A stretch of DNA of 64,000 nt from Pardosa pseudoannulata (Eukaryota; Arthropoda; Arachnida; Araneae; Lycosidae). Shown one piece after another: positions 11,401 to 24,451 of the stretch. Position 1 is the stretch's first letter; each line of letters opens with the position of its first letter. Location: contig CM063503.1 of NCBI GenBank assembly GCA_032207245.1, positions 102,467,693-102,531,692 of the forward strand. Reading direction: 5' to 3'. Below the pieces are notes generated by a model. That model had not been told where the DNA came from. It saw nothing but the letters and a program-made list of their open reading frames with translations, and ran no database searches. The position numbers and the translations under genes were made by a program.

Positions 11401-14400
11401 GTTTATATCTATTCAAAATCAAATTTAACTCTTTTGTAGAAAACTACTCAAGTTTTACAGCCCCTAACTGAAAACATTAAATTACCTCACAAGCAAAAAA
11501 AATTCGAACTTTACTGTGACCATGGTTACATCAGATGCTAATGTGACAATTGAGAATACTCAAACTTTGAGGCATGTCTGTAAGTGCTGTCACTAATGAT
11601 TTACACTGAAAATTTTTATATATATCGAATTTCATCTAGGGAGCTGCTCAGCTGTCCAATAATAAATATGGTAAACAATATCATCAGAGGGCATCTGTAT
11701 AAAATTGTAAACTACAGTACAGGAGATATTTTTGATCTCTTTTCCTCTGAAAGTATATAAAATCTTATAAAGATGTAGAGCTACATTACTTACGCAATAT
11801 AATTTTTATAGAAAGACAACTTAGAATGATGATATAGAATAAGTGAAGTAATTTCATATGATGAATAAAAGATATGGTTCTTGTTAACTATAGTTACTAT
11901 TATTGAATTTATTAGGTACTGTGACATTTATGGTTAAAATGTAATGATAAACTAGTATTATTTGGAAACTAACTTATAATTTAATTTTGCAGTCAAAAAG
12001 GTTACTAAGCAAATTTTGGTTTTAATTATCCCTCATGAAGCTAAGCGATTATCATAGCATTCAGAATTTAGCAGCCTTATTACATCTCCAAGACAGTTAT
12101 TAATAGAAAATTTACAGGCACTTTTTAAAAATTTTACTGATAATTCTTATTTAAAAAATTTAAAAGGAATGAAAATCTTTTTAAGTAAATTTTAACATAA
12201 ATGATGGAATACTGTGGTTAGTTTAATGGATTCATGCATTGAATTGTAAATCACTGGATACTTAGATTGAGAGTGATTAATTACATTAAAGTTTATTATG
12301 AGCCAAAATAACACAAACAATAATGAGATACATGTTTCATTTGGAACCACCTTAAGAGACATTTATTAACATAGTCAACAGATAACTATATGACTATATT
12401 AGCATAATCACAGAGCATGGTTAGCTGCTTTCTATATTTTGCTATACATTAAGAGCCAAATTTGATTCATAGAACATAATTTGGGATATCTACTATTCCC
12501 TTTAGAAGAGCTATTAGGGACTAATATTACTTTCACATCAAACCTGTCACAAACAGTAAAAAAAGAATTGCATTTAAATATGTGTTATTACTTCAAGACA
12601 CAAACATTTAAAAATTACTGTTGTATAAATTTAATGAACTGGCCCAAAACTTTTTCAACCCCCAAAATGATTAGTTTAACAGTACATAATTGATTCTACT
12701 GCAATAGTCACCACAATGCAATATAATATACATTTGAGTATTTAACAAAATTTGAAAGATTCTGTAAAAGTAATTCTTTTAAAAGAAAATTAGCTTATAT
12801 AATTTATGAATATCAATAATATTTTTTAATTATTCTAGAAATATGTTAATAGGTACTTTGACAGTATTATGAACAATTTTTCTGTCTAGATAGAATGATT
12901 TTATTGGAGTAAAAGGAAATGTTATGATGATTTGTGGAACAGAAAATACAGAAATTAAATAGGTGATTTATCAAGTGGTAAGTGAACTAGCAAAATTAAG
13001 ATTTACATTGAGGTAAGCTTGTATGTTAAAACTATAAAAATACATTAAAAGATCCATTATGATAGGTAAATAAAGGCATACTCCTTTAACTCATTTACAA
13101 ATCAATGTATATGTAACATGTGATCATTATTGACAGAAATTCCTTTTTAAAATTGATAAAATTCCATCTTATACTAGTTATGGACAACAAATTTAAGCAG
13201 TCAGTAGCATCCTAAAGGTTGTATAACTAATAGTTGATACAAGATGTAAAGTCGTCATGCTAACACTTTCTCAACATTTTTATTCCTAGTTAAAATTTAT
13301 AACTGGTATCTTAAAATCTAAGTAGATCTACGTTCAGTGATTAATGGTTTAAATTTCTGCTATCTTGAAGGATATAAAACTATTTAATATGATCACAATA
13401 CAAATACATCTAAGGAATTCATAAACAAAAATCTACATCCACAAGTATTGGGTATGGTATTTATTTCATTTGTAACTTAACTGTAAATTTCTTAGATTTA
13501 TTCAAAACTGTATCTTTATTCAAAAACTGTAAATTATTAAAAAAAAATAATTATGTTCATCTTTAATGTACTTAACTGGATAACTTACTGGCAAAATTTT
13601 AAATAAGATTTTTTGCTTCTAAAAAGTTATTTTGTTGCAAAGCAAAATATTTTGACAAATTGATCATTTATAAATAAAGCATGTGAACAGCTCCTCTCTG
13701 AATTTAAAATATTTTAAAACTAAATTTGTAGAAATGGTAAGTCAAACTGTACTGAAAATCTCAAAATGCTTAAGAAATTAAGTGCAGAACTTTGTTAAAA
13801 ATAATTGTTCTCTTTTAATCCTTAAATTAAATACTTATACAAAGAATAAAAATGCTATGAAAACAAACAGTTTTAGATTCACAAGCATGGTTAAGTCAAT
13901 GGATATAGCTCAAAATGTATTTACATTATTTTGTTAATTCCACAGAAGTAAAAATAAAATTTTTTTTCCTATTTTTAGCTTGGTTCTGAGAACCAAACAT
14001 GTATCATTAGGTAATTATTATTCTAAAATGTTAACCTTATCTCTAAAAACTTTAAATGCTGTCTTAACCCTTTGTAAGTTCATTCTCCCCATCCCTCAAA
14101 TATGTTATATTATATTCAAATACTTTTCAAATTGTGATTGGTTTAAGAAAATAAACCCATTTTGATTATTAGATTAATTTGATTTTAACTTCTTTTATGA
14201 TGGGAAGTATGCTTACCACCAGGGGATTAATTTACAAAAAAGGAGGCCCCTGAACAATTGGACTCCCCACTTGTTTATAATAGCATTGCAGCTATACTTT
14301 TGGAAGAGTAATATAAATTCATAACATTTTGAAATCTACTCTTAGTAGTCCATATCTGAAAATATTAATACAGGAAGGTTTCCAAGAATCAATATATATA

Positions 14401-17400
14401 CCAAAAGTTTGAGCAAAATACCGCACACTTGCATTAAAGTGACTACCACCACCAACACACTACTAGTATTAATGACAGGTTGAATAACTTTCCCTCACAA
14501 ACAATAAAAAAATATATCAATATACTATATTAATGCTTAATCATTTCCTTATTTTTCAAAATATAAAATCATGATATGATAAATACATCAAAATACGGTC
14601 CTTTTTTAATGTGGGGACATAGGTAAGAGTGCTGAGTTCACCATAGAAGCAATTCTTACTATCACCCACTAAGTACTATTAAAAGGTTGGCCAATTTATG
14701 TTTTTTTTTTTAATGTTGCACTACATATTAATCATAAAGTATATTTTGCAAATACTAGAATTCCAAAAAGAATTTGTATAGAATAAATGAAAATTAATCA
14801 ACTCAACAATGGGTTAAGTGCAAAATTGTTTTCTGAATGTTGTCTTTGATTCTTTATCCAAAGCTAACCTTGATTGTTAAAAACCATGTTATGAGGTTAA
14901 GATGTTTACTAATTTTCTTTGTTATTTCTGAAATTAATAATAAATGACAGATCTAATAAGATATGATAAAATAGCTTACCACAGACATTTAAAACGGGAC
15001 TTTAATGGTAAGTATATTTACCATGACCTTAGAGAGGGTTAAAATAATAACATTTAAAAAATAATGATATATTATACTTATGACTCCTTGTATAATGCAT
15101 TGTTTAAAAGTTTAATTTGATTGAAACAATAAATGCATAAAAATCAAAATGCTACTCAAACAATTTCAAAAACTAAATTAGAAGAACTTACCAACCTTTT
15201 GTCATAGGATCTGTCAAAAATATGTCTAAGCAATCGATGAAGTTAGTACCACTAAATGGGTCTCCCCCAATGCCAATACATAATGACTGTCCAAGGCCTG
15301 CCTGAGTAGTTTGATGAACTGCTTCATAAGTTAAAGTTCCTGACCTAGATACAATTCCTATTTTACCCCTGTGATGAATATGACCAGGCATTATACCAAT
15401 TTTGCACTCACCTGGCTATAGCAGAAAAAAAAAAGATATAAAATTATACACATTTAACTTTAGCTGTATCACAATTACAAAGAAAACAAGTAGCTAATAA
15501 GAATACATGCTATAGGTGATCATCAGAATTGATTTTAATAGGCTCAGCATCACTTTTTTAAGCATAAAGTCACTAACAAATGAAAAAGAAATATAAAAGA
15601 GATGTTAAAGTTTTTTAATATATAAATTAATTTCATGAAAGAAATGCATAATTTACTTTTCAAATTTGAAATAATCATTTTAATGACATTTATATTAGAC
15701 AATTCAAACCACAAATTTAACCTTTACATGAATTTTTTTCTTGCCTTTTGTCATTTTATTCAATTTTGAGTATTGGATACTAAAGTGCTCAACAGTGGAA
15801 TAGTTTTATTTATCTTTCATTGGTATGTCATCATAATGATATTACAGAGCTTGAGAACTATACTTGAATACAGTTTTTGATCTTACATGACACAATACTT
15901 CCTTCTCTATGTGTTTCACAGTATCAACAAAATCAAAAAAGAAAGAGAATTTTGAGAATTTAAAATCCATTTGCAGTTAAAATGACCACTACTATTTTTC
16001 TAAAGTTAACTGGAATTAAAGAACTGAGACCTGACCAAAGGAATATCAATTCAGCACTTTTAAAGTAATCATACTTTAAAATTGAAGTATTTTATAATAT
16101 ATTATTATTTACCTTAATTACACCAGGACAATTAGGGCCAATTAACCGCGATTTATTCTGTTGTGTGAGCTTGTGACGAACATAGACCATATCTTTCAGA
16201 GGGATACCTTCAGTAATACACACAATAAGTGGTACTTCAGCTTCCATTGCCTCCATAATTGCAGCAGCAGCACCTGGAGCTGGCACATAAATCATTGTAG
16301 CTGTAGCCCCTGTTTTTTCAACAGCCTAGAAAAATGAAAAAATAAACTATAATTATATTCCATTTTTATATTATTTCAAATATATTCAATTGCAGTGCAT
16401 TAAAAAATTATGCATAAAAAGTACAAGCATGGTACATTAATAGCCCTATATGATTAAACTGTCAAATAATAATACTTCATGCTGAAAGATGCTTATGCAG
16501 AATATAATAACTCCTGTAATAAAATCTGTACAAGATTATATTTTATAATAGCTGTTTAAAGTTTTACTTTGAAACTTGAGTTTAAAACAATAGACTGGAT
16601 AAAAAGCCTCAAATAATATTAAATGACGGAAATATTAATAAATACATGTTAAATATAGGTATGACATAAAGCAGCTAATACTAGTATTTACTGACAATCA
16701 ATATACTAACTACTTACATGAATTACAGTATTTATGTTATAATTAAAATTATGAATGGGAGCCAGTTTAAACCTTGTGTTATTTAATGATACATAGTTTG
16801 CACAGGTTTTTGAGAATGAAAATTAGAGAGTTTCTAAGGAGTCTTCTAATTTTTTTGGGTAAAAGTTCTACTTCTGGAAAAAAAAAAAAAAAAACTGTCT
16901 TACAAAAGCTTATTCAAATTTATAATTTTTTCTTTTTTACCTCCATTAATTATGGAATTTTACAGAAAATTGCTTCATTTTAGAAATTTTATAAAATTGT
17001 CTCTCCTTGCAGAATTTTTTAAATAACCTCTAAATCTGCAGCAATATCCCTATTTTAAAAGCATTATTTAAAATATAGAAAACACAAATATCAATGCATA
17101 CCTATTTGCAGTTCTGAACAACCAATGCATGCTTACTGTAAACTCCTTTACAAAATCATTTATTTTAAAAAGCTTTATGAAGTCTTTAATTGGCAGGTGA
17201 ACCATTTATTGATACATGAAAAGGCTTAAAAAGAATTAAATATTTGATCTTTTCATAAAATTCCCTCAAAATGCTTTTTGCAGCAGAATGTTGAAAAAAA
17301 AGAAGAATCAAAATATCTTGTTAAAACTTCATTTTGTGATTGCTCATAAAATCTTAATTCTTGGCTCTCTGCTTTCACTGTTGGCAATTCATTTCAAATT

Positions 17401-20400
17401 AAGACTGCTCATAAAAAAATTATTAATTTATTAAAAGTTAAGGATCCAATAGGAAAATTAAGACATTAAGGGCACTTTTTTTTAAGGAGCACTTCAAATT
17501 AAGCAGTTTTTGAAAAGTTACAAAACTTATGACATATTTCAGTATTTTAATTGCATATTGTTATAAAAATAAACACATAGAATTTAACAATTCAGGATTT
17601 ATTGTTTATGGGGTATTACAATTACTACATGGCCTTCTGATAGCAAATAATCTATGAACTATGTACTGTAGTTTAACTAATTGTAGTAAGGAAATTTTAA
17701 TAAGGCAAAGTAATTAATAAAAAATATTTTCATTGTTCAGCACTGCCATTGACTATTATAAATCTCTTTATGGAAAGTAAATTGTTTGCTACACTTTTAT
17801 ATTTATTTTTTCTAAAGGCAATCAAACTTTACCATTTTAATATACCTAATTAAAATTTAATACACTGGTAAAGCATGTTAATTTATAAAAAAAATTAAAA
17901 TAAAAGTTCTTTTTTCTTAAACATAAATGTTTAATATAAATGTTTCTTAATGGGACTTGTAGGTTATACCAGACAGTCAGCAAGTTATCAAAATGACACT
18001 TTCAACTTTCTACTGCACAATAATTTTTACTCTACTTTCGATAAATTACTTCACTAAATTGTTCTTAAAAGTTCCAGTCAGTGATACCAATTTTAAAATA
18101 AGAATTGATTATACAATCAAAATACATACTTCTTTCACAGAATCAAAAACTGGTAAACCTAAATGTGTAGAACCTCCTTTACCAGGTGAAACACCACCAA
18201 CAATCTTGCTGCCATATTCTATAGCTTGTTTACTATGAAAAGTACCCTAAAAGATAAACAATTTTTAAAATAAAGGAAATCAAATAAATTCATATAAATA
18301 CAATAGATGACAAAAACCTAATATGGTTTTTTCTTAACCATATAATTATGTTTAAAATATTAGCTAAGTGCAGTAACACATATAAGATAACATAAAATAT
18401 GTAGAAAATTATAAAAAGCCATGTCTACAGTGCAAAAATTAAAATTTACATGCATATAGCTGTATACGTATCAATTCTACTTTATTTATTTTTTTTTTTG
18501 TGTCATTGGCTTAATATATTTTTCCAGTAACACTTATTTTATAATAAGTATAAATTTACTCAAATTATTTAAACATTTTTGTTCAATATACACATTTATT
18601 ATTTAAATTAAAGTTGGTAAAATAATTATTTGGACACTACATTTTCTTAAATTATAATAAAATATAATTATTAACCACCAAACATCAATGTAATACATTT
18701 AACTGATGCATACACTGATGTTTGGTTATTGTATTAATGTAAAATAATTTTTTTTTCATATTTTAACAGACAAATATGAAAAAATATATTGCAAACAAAA
18801 TTTTTGTATACTTTATTAATGTACTATGTGAGCAAATTGATTAAAAAATACATCTTGTATAGTAGAACTTAAACTTAGATAAATGTCAGACTTAAAAAAT
18901 TATACAAAGGTGACAATTGTTTACAGCTACTATGTTAATAGTTCTTTGAATAATCAACTCTATAAATATACTACATACCTTGCCAAGTAAATGCACAAAT
19001 GCTTTTTTTTTTTTTTTTTTTTTTTTTGAGAGTCTTAGATTTTTTTCATTTAAAAACTTATTTAATTTTTTTTCTATAATCTAAACCATATACTGAATAT
19101 ATATTGTATTAAAACTATTTTCTGACAAAATATCTGTTTTACTTAATTAAAAATATTACAGTGTAAAAATGATTATTTTGCGAACTGTACATTTCTGACA
19201 GCTACGGAAATTTAACAGCTACAATAGTTTTATAAAAACAAGTATCTTGATAATGAAATAACAAGGGATAAAATACAATTATTAACATATCAGGAAAAGG
19301 CAAAGAAAATAATATAGCTATACCTGTTTACCCGTAAAACCTTGACATATAATTTTTGTGTTTTTGTCTACTCTCAAATTTGCTCTTGTATGTGAATAGC
19401 AGCTACGAGTAAAAGAACGTTGACCTATTTGGAAATGAAAATTGTATTATATACACACTGAAAATAAAACAGAACATCCTCAAAATTATAACATACTCCT
19501 GATTTTATAATACAGTTTGTATTCAACTGATGGTAGATTAACTCATTTTACAATAATGTGATGAATGTCAGAAAATTTTAAATCCTAGTTCTAAAATTTA
19601 AAGTAATATACTACATTTCTTACTAATGTGAAGCTGTATTCAAATGGGCTTGGGTTCAATCTATGAATGAGGTTTGGATGCTTCATATATAGTTCTATGG
19701 AGGACCCATGGTCTCTATATTGACAATATGTTGTGTTGAATGTCAAATGATAAGGTTCCTAGTATTTTATTAAGGTTCCATTCTAAATATATCAATAACA
19801 TATGCTTACAAATATCATAAGAAATCTAACCCTGTACCACTTTTAAAAAAGTGATAATTTTTAGTAAAGCTATATTTTTCTAGTTAAAATTAATATCTCA
19901 TATAGAATATCACATAATAAATAGAATGTAAATTAAGCATAAAGATGACAATGGTTTACAGGATGTCCTAAAAGTGATAAATTTCTATGTCAGTAGAGAT
20001 CTTATGCAATAAATAATAGACAAATATTACTAGGCATCTCATTAAAGTTTAAGTTATTACTGATAATGCATTTAAAAATGATTATGTTGTTTTCGAAAAC
20101 ATTTCAAAAAGAAAACAGGTAATTTTGAAATATTTATTGCAGTAAAATTGTTTCTTTAAAGATCAAGATCTCAGAAATGCTCAAAATATACTAGGCCCTT
20201 CCTACTTCTGGAAATAAATAACACAATAATTAAACTTTATATTGTATCTAATGTAATTTAACAAAATAAATAAATAAGTAAATGAAAAAAATATGAGATG
20301 AATGTACATTTTTTTTCCTATTTAAAAGAAGAATGTAATGAAACTTAGAATTAACTGGTCAATGGTAATGTTTGAAACAAAACTCCTTGTTTTAATAACT

Positions 20401-21160
20401 TCTTTTTTATTTATCTTTCAGATAAAATCATACCATTCCTTTTAGGTGAAAATAAATCAGTGTAAAGTACTTTATTTATTTTGTATATTGTCAACGATAG
20501 ACATTTAACTCTTCCTTTCGTTTATGAAGATCATTTAGGATTCAGGTCTGCTGATCAAAAATAACCACAGAATGAAATGAGGGAAAAAGAATACAAGAAA
20601 ATTTTTTTAACATTTTACAGTACACTTAAATTATTCCGCGAATTAACAGGTGCGTCAATAAACACTTGTTAGAATGCAATCAACAGGTGCAAGGTGCGAT
20701 CCTATTGGCTAATTTTATTTCCACAAATTTCCAAAGAGAACCTTCATTTCATTATAATTCTTAATTATAATCAATAATTTCAAAGCAATATTTGAAGTGA
20801 AGGTAATATTTTAGTCTAACGGAGATTAGTTCATACGCATGGTACTTTATTTTTTTTTACACAGAGTGAAAATGAAGTTGTTTATATTGAAATCATAAAC
20901 AATATATAAAGAATAAAGCAGGTACTATAAAACATATCATCAAAACAAATTATACAATTTGTTTATCGTTTTTTATATCATATACACAAACACACTCAAA
21001 AAGAAATGTGTGCCGTAAATTGTAAATATATCGTTTTTAAATAAGATCTAGAAAATAACATTGATTCTTATTTTAATAGCATGACTATTAAATCATGAAT
21101 CTCCTTTAAAAAGGACTTACAAAAAGATCTAAGGCTGGACACGGCTACTTTCGTCGCCAT
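8449..21160 (-). CDS. SUCLG1: Succinyl-CoA ligase subunit alpha, mitochondrial (8 coding exons)
   Basis: The coding exons on the minus strand are 21160-21121, 19424-19324, 18246-18130, 16325-16113, 15415-15196, 11200-11127, 11047-10859 and 8475-8449. They join in phase to 981 bp (326 aa). The protein is the alpha subunit of the TCA-cycle enzyme that converts succinyl-CoA to succinate with formation of ATP or GTP, in the mitochondrial matrix with a SUCLA2 or SUCLG2 beta subunit. The N-terminus ([18 protein letters not shown]) is basic and lacks acidic residues, like a mitochondrial transit peptide. Seen in order are the CoA-binding Rossmann motif GFTGKQGTFHSKQ (about 41-53), [39 protein letters not shown] with the phosphohistidine His279, and a conserved C-terminal helix. 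The length matches the family without its variable transit peptide. No frameshift or missing key residue is seen. Confidence 0.96.
8685..10110 (-). pseudogene. Broken DDE transposase with DUF4817 N-terminus, in SUCLG1 intron 7
   Basis: Read on the minus strand, several frames carry consecutive pieces of one transposase family common in arthropods. Near 10080-9990 the N-terminal helix-turn-helix segment reads [18 protein letters not shown] and AATCIYQGF. Near 9620-9560 the first catalytic block reads [20 protein letters not shown], with an in-frame HFKVN further on. Near 9455-9410 [11 protein letters not shown] matches the block normally written as RLTG.Y. Near 8925-8895 [12 protein letters not shown] comes from the second catalytic region. 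The C-terminus, [13 protein letters not shown], ends at a stop at 8685-8687. Stop codons, frameshifts, an internal deletion after the QQW residues, and foreign sequence between about 9000 and 9390 make it non-functional. Assignment is by family memory, not a search. Confidence 0.75.
9014..9057. repeat. 9-bp inverted repeat in GC-richer insert
   Basis: GATCCCTGC at 9014-9022 is mirrored by GCAGGGATC at 9049-9057, with a 26-base loop. It lies in a locally GC-richer stretch that interrupts the transposase relic. Function is unknown. Confidence 0.6.
10859..11047 (-). CDS. SUCLG1: SUCLG1 exon 7 (phosphohistidine exon)
   Basis: 63 codons in phase 0, with acceptor TTTTAG and donor GTGAGT. It encodes residues 256-318, including the [20 protein letters not shown] block and the catalytic His279 in MGHAGAI, followed by the [18 protein letters not shown] helix region. 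Confidence 0.97.
11127..11200 (-). CDS. SUCLG1: SUCLG1 exon 6
   Basis: 74 bp, with acceptor GGCAG and donor GTAAGT. Its first two bases complete the glycine codon begun in exon 5. It encodes IILIGEIGG followed by the acidic helix [15 protein letters not shown], a standard block of the alpha subunit. The following intron is only 79 bp. Confidence 0.96.
15196..15415 (-). CDS. SUCLG1: SUCLG1 exon 5
   Basis: 220 bp encoding [20 protein letters not shown], the [15 protein letters not shown] block and [16 protein letters not shown], through MTKG. The frame of exon 6 requires the exon to end AAAAG at 15196 with donor GTTGGT. A better-looking GTAAGT donor begins 4 nt downstream but would shift the frame. 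Confidence 0.95.
16113..16325 (-). CDS. SUCLG1: SUCLG1 exon 4
   Basis: 71 codons in phase 0, with acceptor TTCTAG and donor GTAAAT. It encodes [20 protein letters not shown] through [12 protein letters not shown] to [11 protein letters not shown], the second half of the CoA-binding domain and the start of the ligase domain. Confidence 0.97.
18130..18246 (-). CDS. SUCLG1: SUCLG1 exon 3
   Basis: 39 codons in phase 0, with acceptor TTTTAG and donor GTATGT. It encodes [20 protein letters not shown], then [19 protein letters not shown], part of the CoA-binding Rossmann domain. Confidence 0.97.
18677..18726. repeat. 11-bp inverted repeat in SUCLG1 intron 2
   Basis: ACCAAACATCA at 18677-18687 is exactly complementary to TGATGTTTGGT at 18716-18726. 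The similarity extends imperfectly outward. It may be a tiny inverted-repeat relic. Confidence 0.6.
19324..19424 (-). CDS. SUCLG1: SUCLG1 exon 2
   Basis: 101 bp, with acceptor AAATAG and donor GTATAG. The first two bases complete a cysteine codon split with exon 1. It encodes the end of the transit peptide ([17 protein letters not shown]) and the first conserved block, [16 protein letters not shown]. Confidence 0.96.
21121..21160 (-). CDS. SUCLG1: SUCLG1 exon 1 (start codon, transit peptide)
   Basis: ATG at 21160-21158 begins [13 protein letters not shown], and the exon ends one base into the next codon before a GTAAGT donor. The join to exon 2 is in frame. The transit-peptide-like composition supports this start. 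No other start gives a leader of this kind. Confidence 0.9.
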
Positions 21161-21700
21161 TGATAACAGTCACGTTGTTTCTAAACTGCGATGTTGACGA
21201 ACTCTGCTACAGATTTCTTCAAAATAATCTTTCACAAACAAAAAGGTGATACGGTACAATCAGGAGGGGGGGGGAGGAATTTAAAAAAAAAATGCAACCG
21301 CATGCCAAAATTCATATAACAAAAAGAAATATTAAGATTGCAAATTCCATTACTATTTTAAGAATACAAGGAAGATTAATTTTTTTTCTATAAGAAATAA
21401 TTTAATTCATCACGGTTTTATATCTGCTTTTTTTGCTGTGATTTTAGAACTGCTACAATATTTTTTCTTATCTACTATTATAATAAGATATTAGTTATGA
21501 TTATTAACTTAACCTCAAGTAAATTCGCTGTAGCTTTCATGAACAATTAATAACAATGAAAGGCAAACCTTTACTAATGGTCATATATAAACGGTTTAAT
21601 TAGGAGACAACTAGAAGATCAACTACTTCCACATAGAGAACAGACACATACACACACACGGAGAGAAAGAGAGCGAGAAAAGCGCCAACAGTGAATTTAA
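21161..21700 (-). promoter_or_regulatory. 5' flank of SUCLG1
   Basis: The 5'UTR and promoter should lie here because the start codon is at 21160. I see no clear TATA box or conserved motif. A G-run lies at about 21263-21273, and a CA/GA-rich stretch at about 21647-21680. Confidence 0.4.
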
Positions 21701-23156
21701 TTAGTAATAAATATTTTGTTTGGGCACTTTTTGCTAGTATGATCTAGGACTACTAGTTTTTTTCTCCAGAACCCCACTAACCTCTGTGTTAAATGGGCTA
21801 TAGTCATTGGCGCCAGCCCTTAAAGGCGTCACTATTAGCACTCTCAACAGTTTGAGAGATGAAATAAAATAAATTAACAAACATTTAAGAATATATTGTT
21901 TTAACGGATAATAGCTGGCTTTTCCCTCACCAAACTTTCCCTTATTTTAAGAGAAGTGATAGTAAATGAACATTGGTAATTCTAACTTGTCTGTCAGAGA
22001 ACACACAGCATTAAAAAAATAAAATAAGAAAACACCCAGTACTGATATAAATAAATAAAAACTAACTCTTTTTTTTTAATCTAATTTGTGAGATTTTTCA
22101 GCTGGTAGGGAAATTTACGAAATAATATTTCTTGATTCTTTTATTTATTATTATTGTCATAATAATTTATGCATTCTAATAAAATTAATAACTATCTATA
22201 TACTAATATATTCTGTTTTAGACTATATAAACACACATAACACACCATACGACCTGCCTGAATAATATTCATTTCCATGGTGACTCACAAAGCCTTTTGA
22301 AATGGATGAACTGAGTATAACTATCCTTTTATATCAGAGCTTCATTCTGTTGACGGTCCTTTGAAGTCTGGTCGGACACCTGGAAAGTCTTTTGTGTCTC
22401 CAACACATTATGTAGCCCGTTTGTTAAATTTAATTGGTCAATTTGAGGTGGAATGCTGTCTGAAAGCAACCCGATTACTTTTATTGCTACAGAAGTTTAT
22501 ACAGTTTCTTCACTCCAACATCAAGAGGGAAAATTTCAGTAGAATGACTGCCCCTTTATGACTCGCAAGCCTGAGGTTCATGGTTCTATCCCCCGCGATG
22601 ACATATTTTCCAAATTCTCATTTTAATTATAAATAACTGTACTTTCTTTAATTTTATTATTTTAAAGCTTATTTTCATATTTTTAAACATAACTTTTTAT
22701 TTTTTACTACAATTTCTGATTTTTAAATGCTAACCATGCTAAATTCACGGATATTGTACGGATGTCTCTGGCCGCAAAAATATGTGTTTTGTTTCTATCC
22801 CTAAACTTTCTAATCTTTAGTTTTGCTTCATGAACTCACGAATTCCCCTCTCTATCCCCTCTTTCCTCTTTTAGTTGTTTCATTTTCTGCTTACTGTTAG
22901 AAATCTCTGGATTAGAGGGCTCGACCCAGGCAATCCAGTTGACCTACCGTCCTGAAGGTCCTGAAGAGGGGAAATTTGAAAGAAATGAACTAGCAGCTAA
23001 TAGAAAGTTCCCCAAAAGTTAGCGGCACTCATTGATTAGCAAAACCTCATTCAGTCGTTTCCAGCTATGAAAAATTTGAAGATACTTTGATTAAAATTTG
23101 TGACTATTTTTAGACAATCATAATCCAACAGTCAAGATTGCTGAAAATATTAGAAA
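21701..23156. other. AT-rich intergenic sequence
   Basis: No gene is recognised. A short tRNA-like 3' half with a box B-like GGTTCTATCCC lies near 22560-22600. The open frame at 22361-22561 has no recognisable family. Confidence 0.45.
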
Positions 23157-24451
23157 CAGTGGCGTACTTAGAGGAGTCTTCACCGGGTGGCATTTTTTGT
23201 ATATTAGTCTAAAAAGAAAATTTAGAATTTTGATATTTATTGTAGTCTAAAAATTAAAATAAAACGCTGAAATTAACAACATTGGTAAGATAAAGATAAA
23301 ACTCTATCAGTGTATAATCCTTGTTATTTTCAATAATTATTATATGTGTTACATTAATAATATTAATTGCATAGATTTTAAGCATTTCAGACTTTTGGTT
23401 AAGGTATTTTTTGAACTATCAAACACTTGTTTTCATTTCTTCTTCTTTCACTCACCAATGAGATGCTTTACTTTCTGTAACTGTTTAATGTGTCAAATGT
23501 AATGTAGAAACTCACTGGAGTGCTAGAGCAAAAGCGGTAATTACAGTAAAAAAAAAAAAAAAATAATTTTTTAAAACTTTTTAATGCTTTGGAAAAATTG
23601 GCATCAGAAGAAGAAAGTAGTAAAACTAGAACAGATGCTGAAATATTACTCAATTCAATGCAATCGCTTTCTTTTACTACTATCTCATTTTATGGGAATC
23701 AATTATATTGGAAATTAATAACGAGCAAAAATACTTTCAAATAAAAGGATTAACTAATTAGATTAACTAAAAGAGTAACTAATTTTTTTTGCAAATCTAT
23801 TTTATAGTACAGAGAAATGATTAGTAAAAAAGCTGTTATAGCAGCCAAAAAATTTGTGAATAGTTGAAAATATCAACTGAGTATCGAGTTGGAGAAAATT
23901 CAAGAAACGCGGTGCTGTTCTTTGAACAAGAAATACGAAGAAAAATGTTTTTGTCACTTGAAAAAATTATAACAGAAATAAAAAAGAGCTTTGATCATTT
24001 GCATGTCGTTACAAGAAAATATTCATATATAACAACCATGTAACATATTGAATAAAAAATTTGAGTGAATATAAGTAATTTTATTGACACTAATAAGGAA
24101 GAATTTCACATTGAAAGAAAAAAAGGATCCAGGTTTTTATGATTATATCTGCACGAGAAGGAAAGGCAAAACTTCGTAAATGAAGGGAAAGGCCCTCTTG
24201 ATTTACTAAAATTTATTCAAAAGTATAGGTTGGAAAATTCCTTGCCAAAAAATTTTTTAACAAATGCCATCAGTGTCGCTAGTTGCGAATGGAGCTTTTA
24301 TAAATTGAAGATGATAAAAATTTATTTTCGTTCTACAGTGAAGGAATTAAGACTTTAAAATCTAGCAATATTATCCATAGTTCAAGATATTAAAAATTAA
24401 AAAATTTTTTAGGACATTATACACGACTTTTCAACAAAGAAAGCTAGATAA
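23157..24451 (+). pseudogene. Degraded hAT transposase, ZMYM1-like, with left terminus
   Basis: CAGTGGCGTACTTAGAGG at 23157 looks like a hAT left terminus. From about 23402 several frames give consecutive pieces of the ZMYM1-like hAT family: FFELSNTCFHFF; WSARAKAVI; ALEKLASEEESSKTRTDAEI; SFTTISFYGNQLYW; and near 24230-24320 the C-terminal dimerisation region LENSLPKNFLTNAIS, ASCEWSFYKLKMIK and YFRSTVKELRL. The last frame stops at TAA 24449-24451. Stops and frameshifts are frequent, so the copy is old. No matching right terminus is found. Assignment is from family recognition and would be settled by a protein search. Confidence 0.75.

Noticed and set aside
22560..22600. Box B-like GGTTCTATCCC with a tRNA-like 3' half
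   Set aside because: No box A, acceptor stem or SINE body was found with it.
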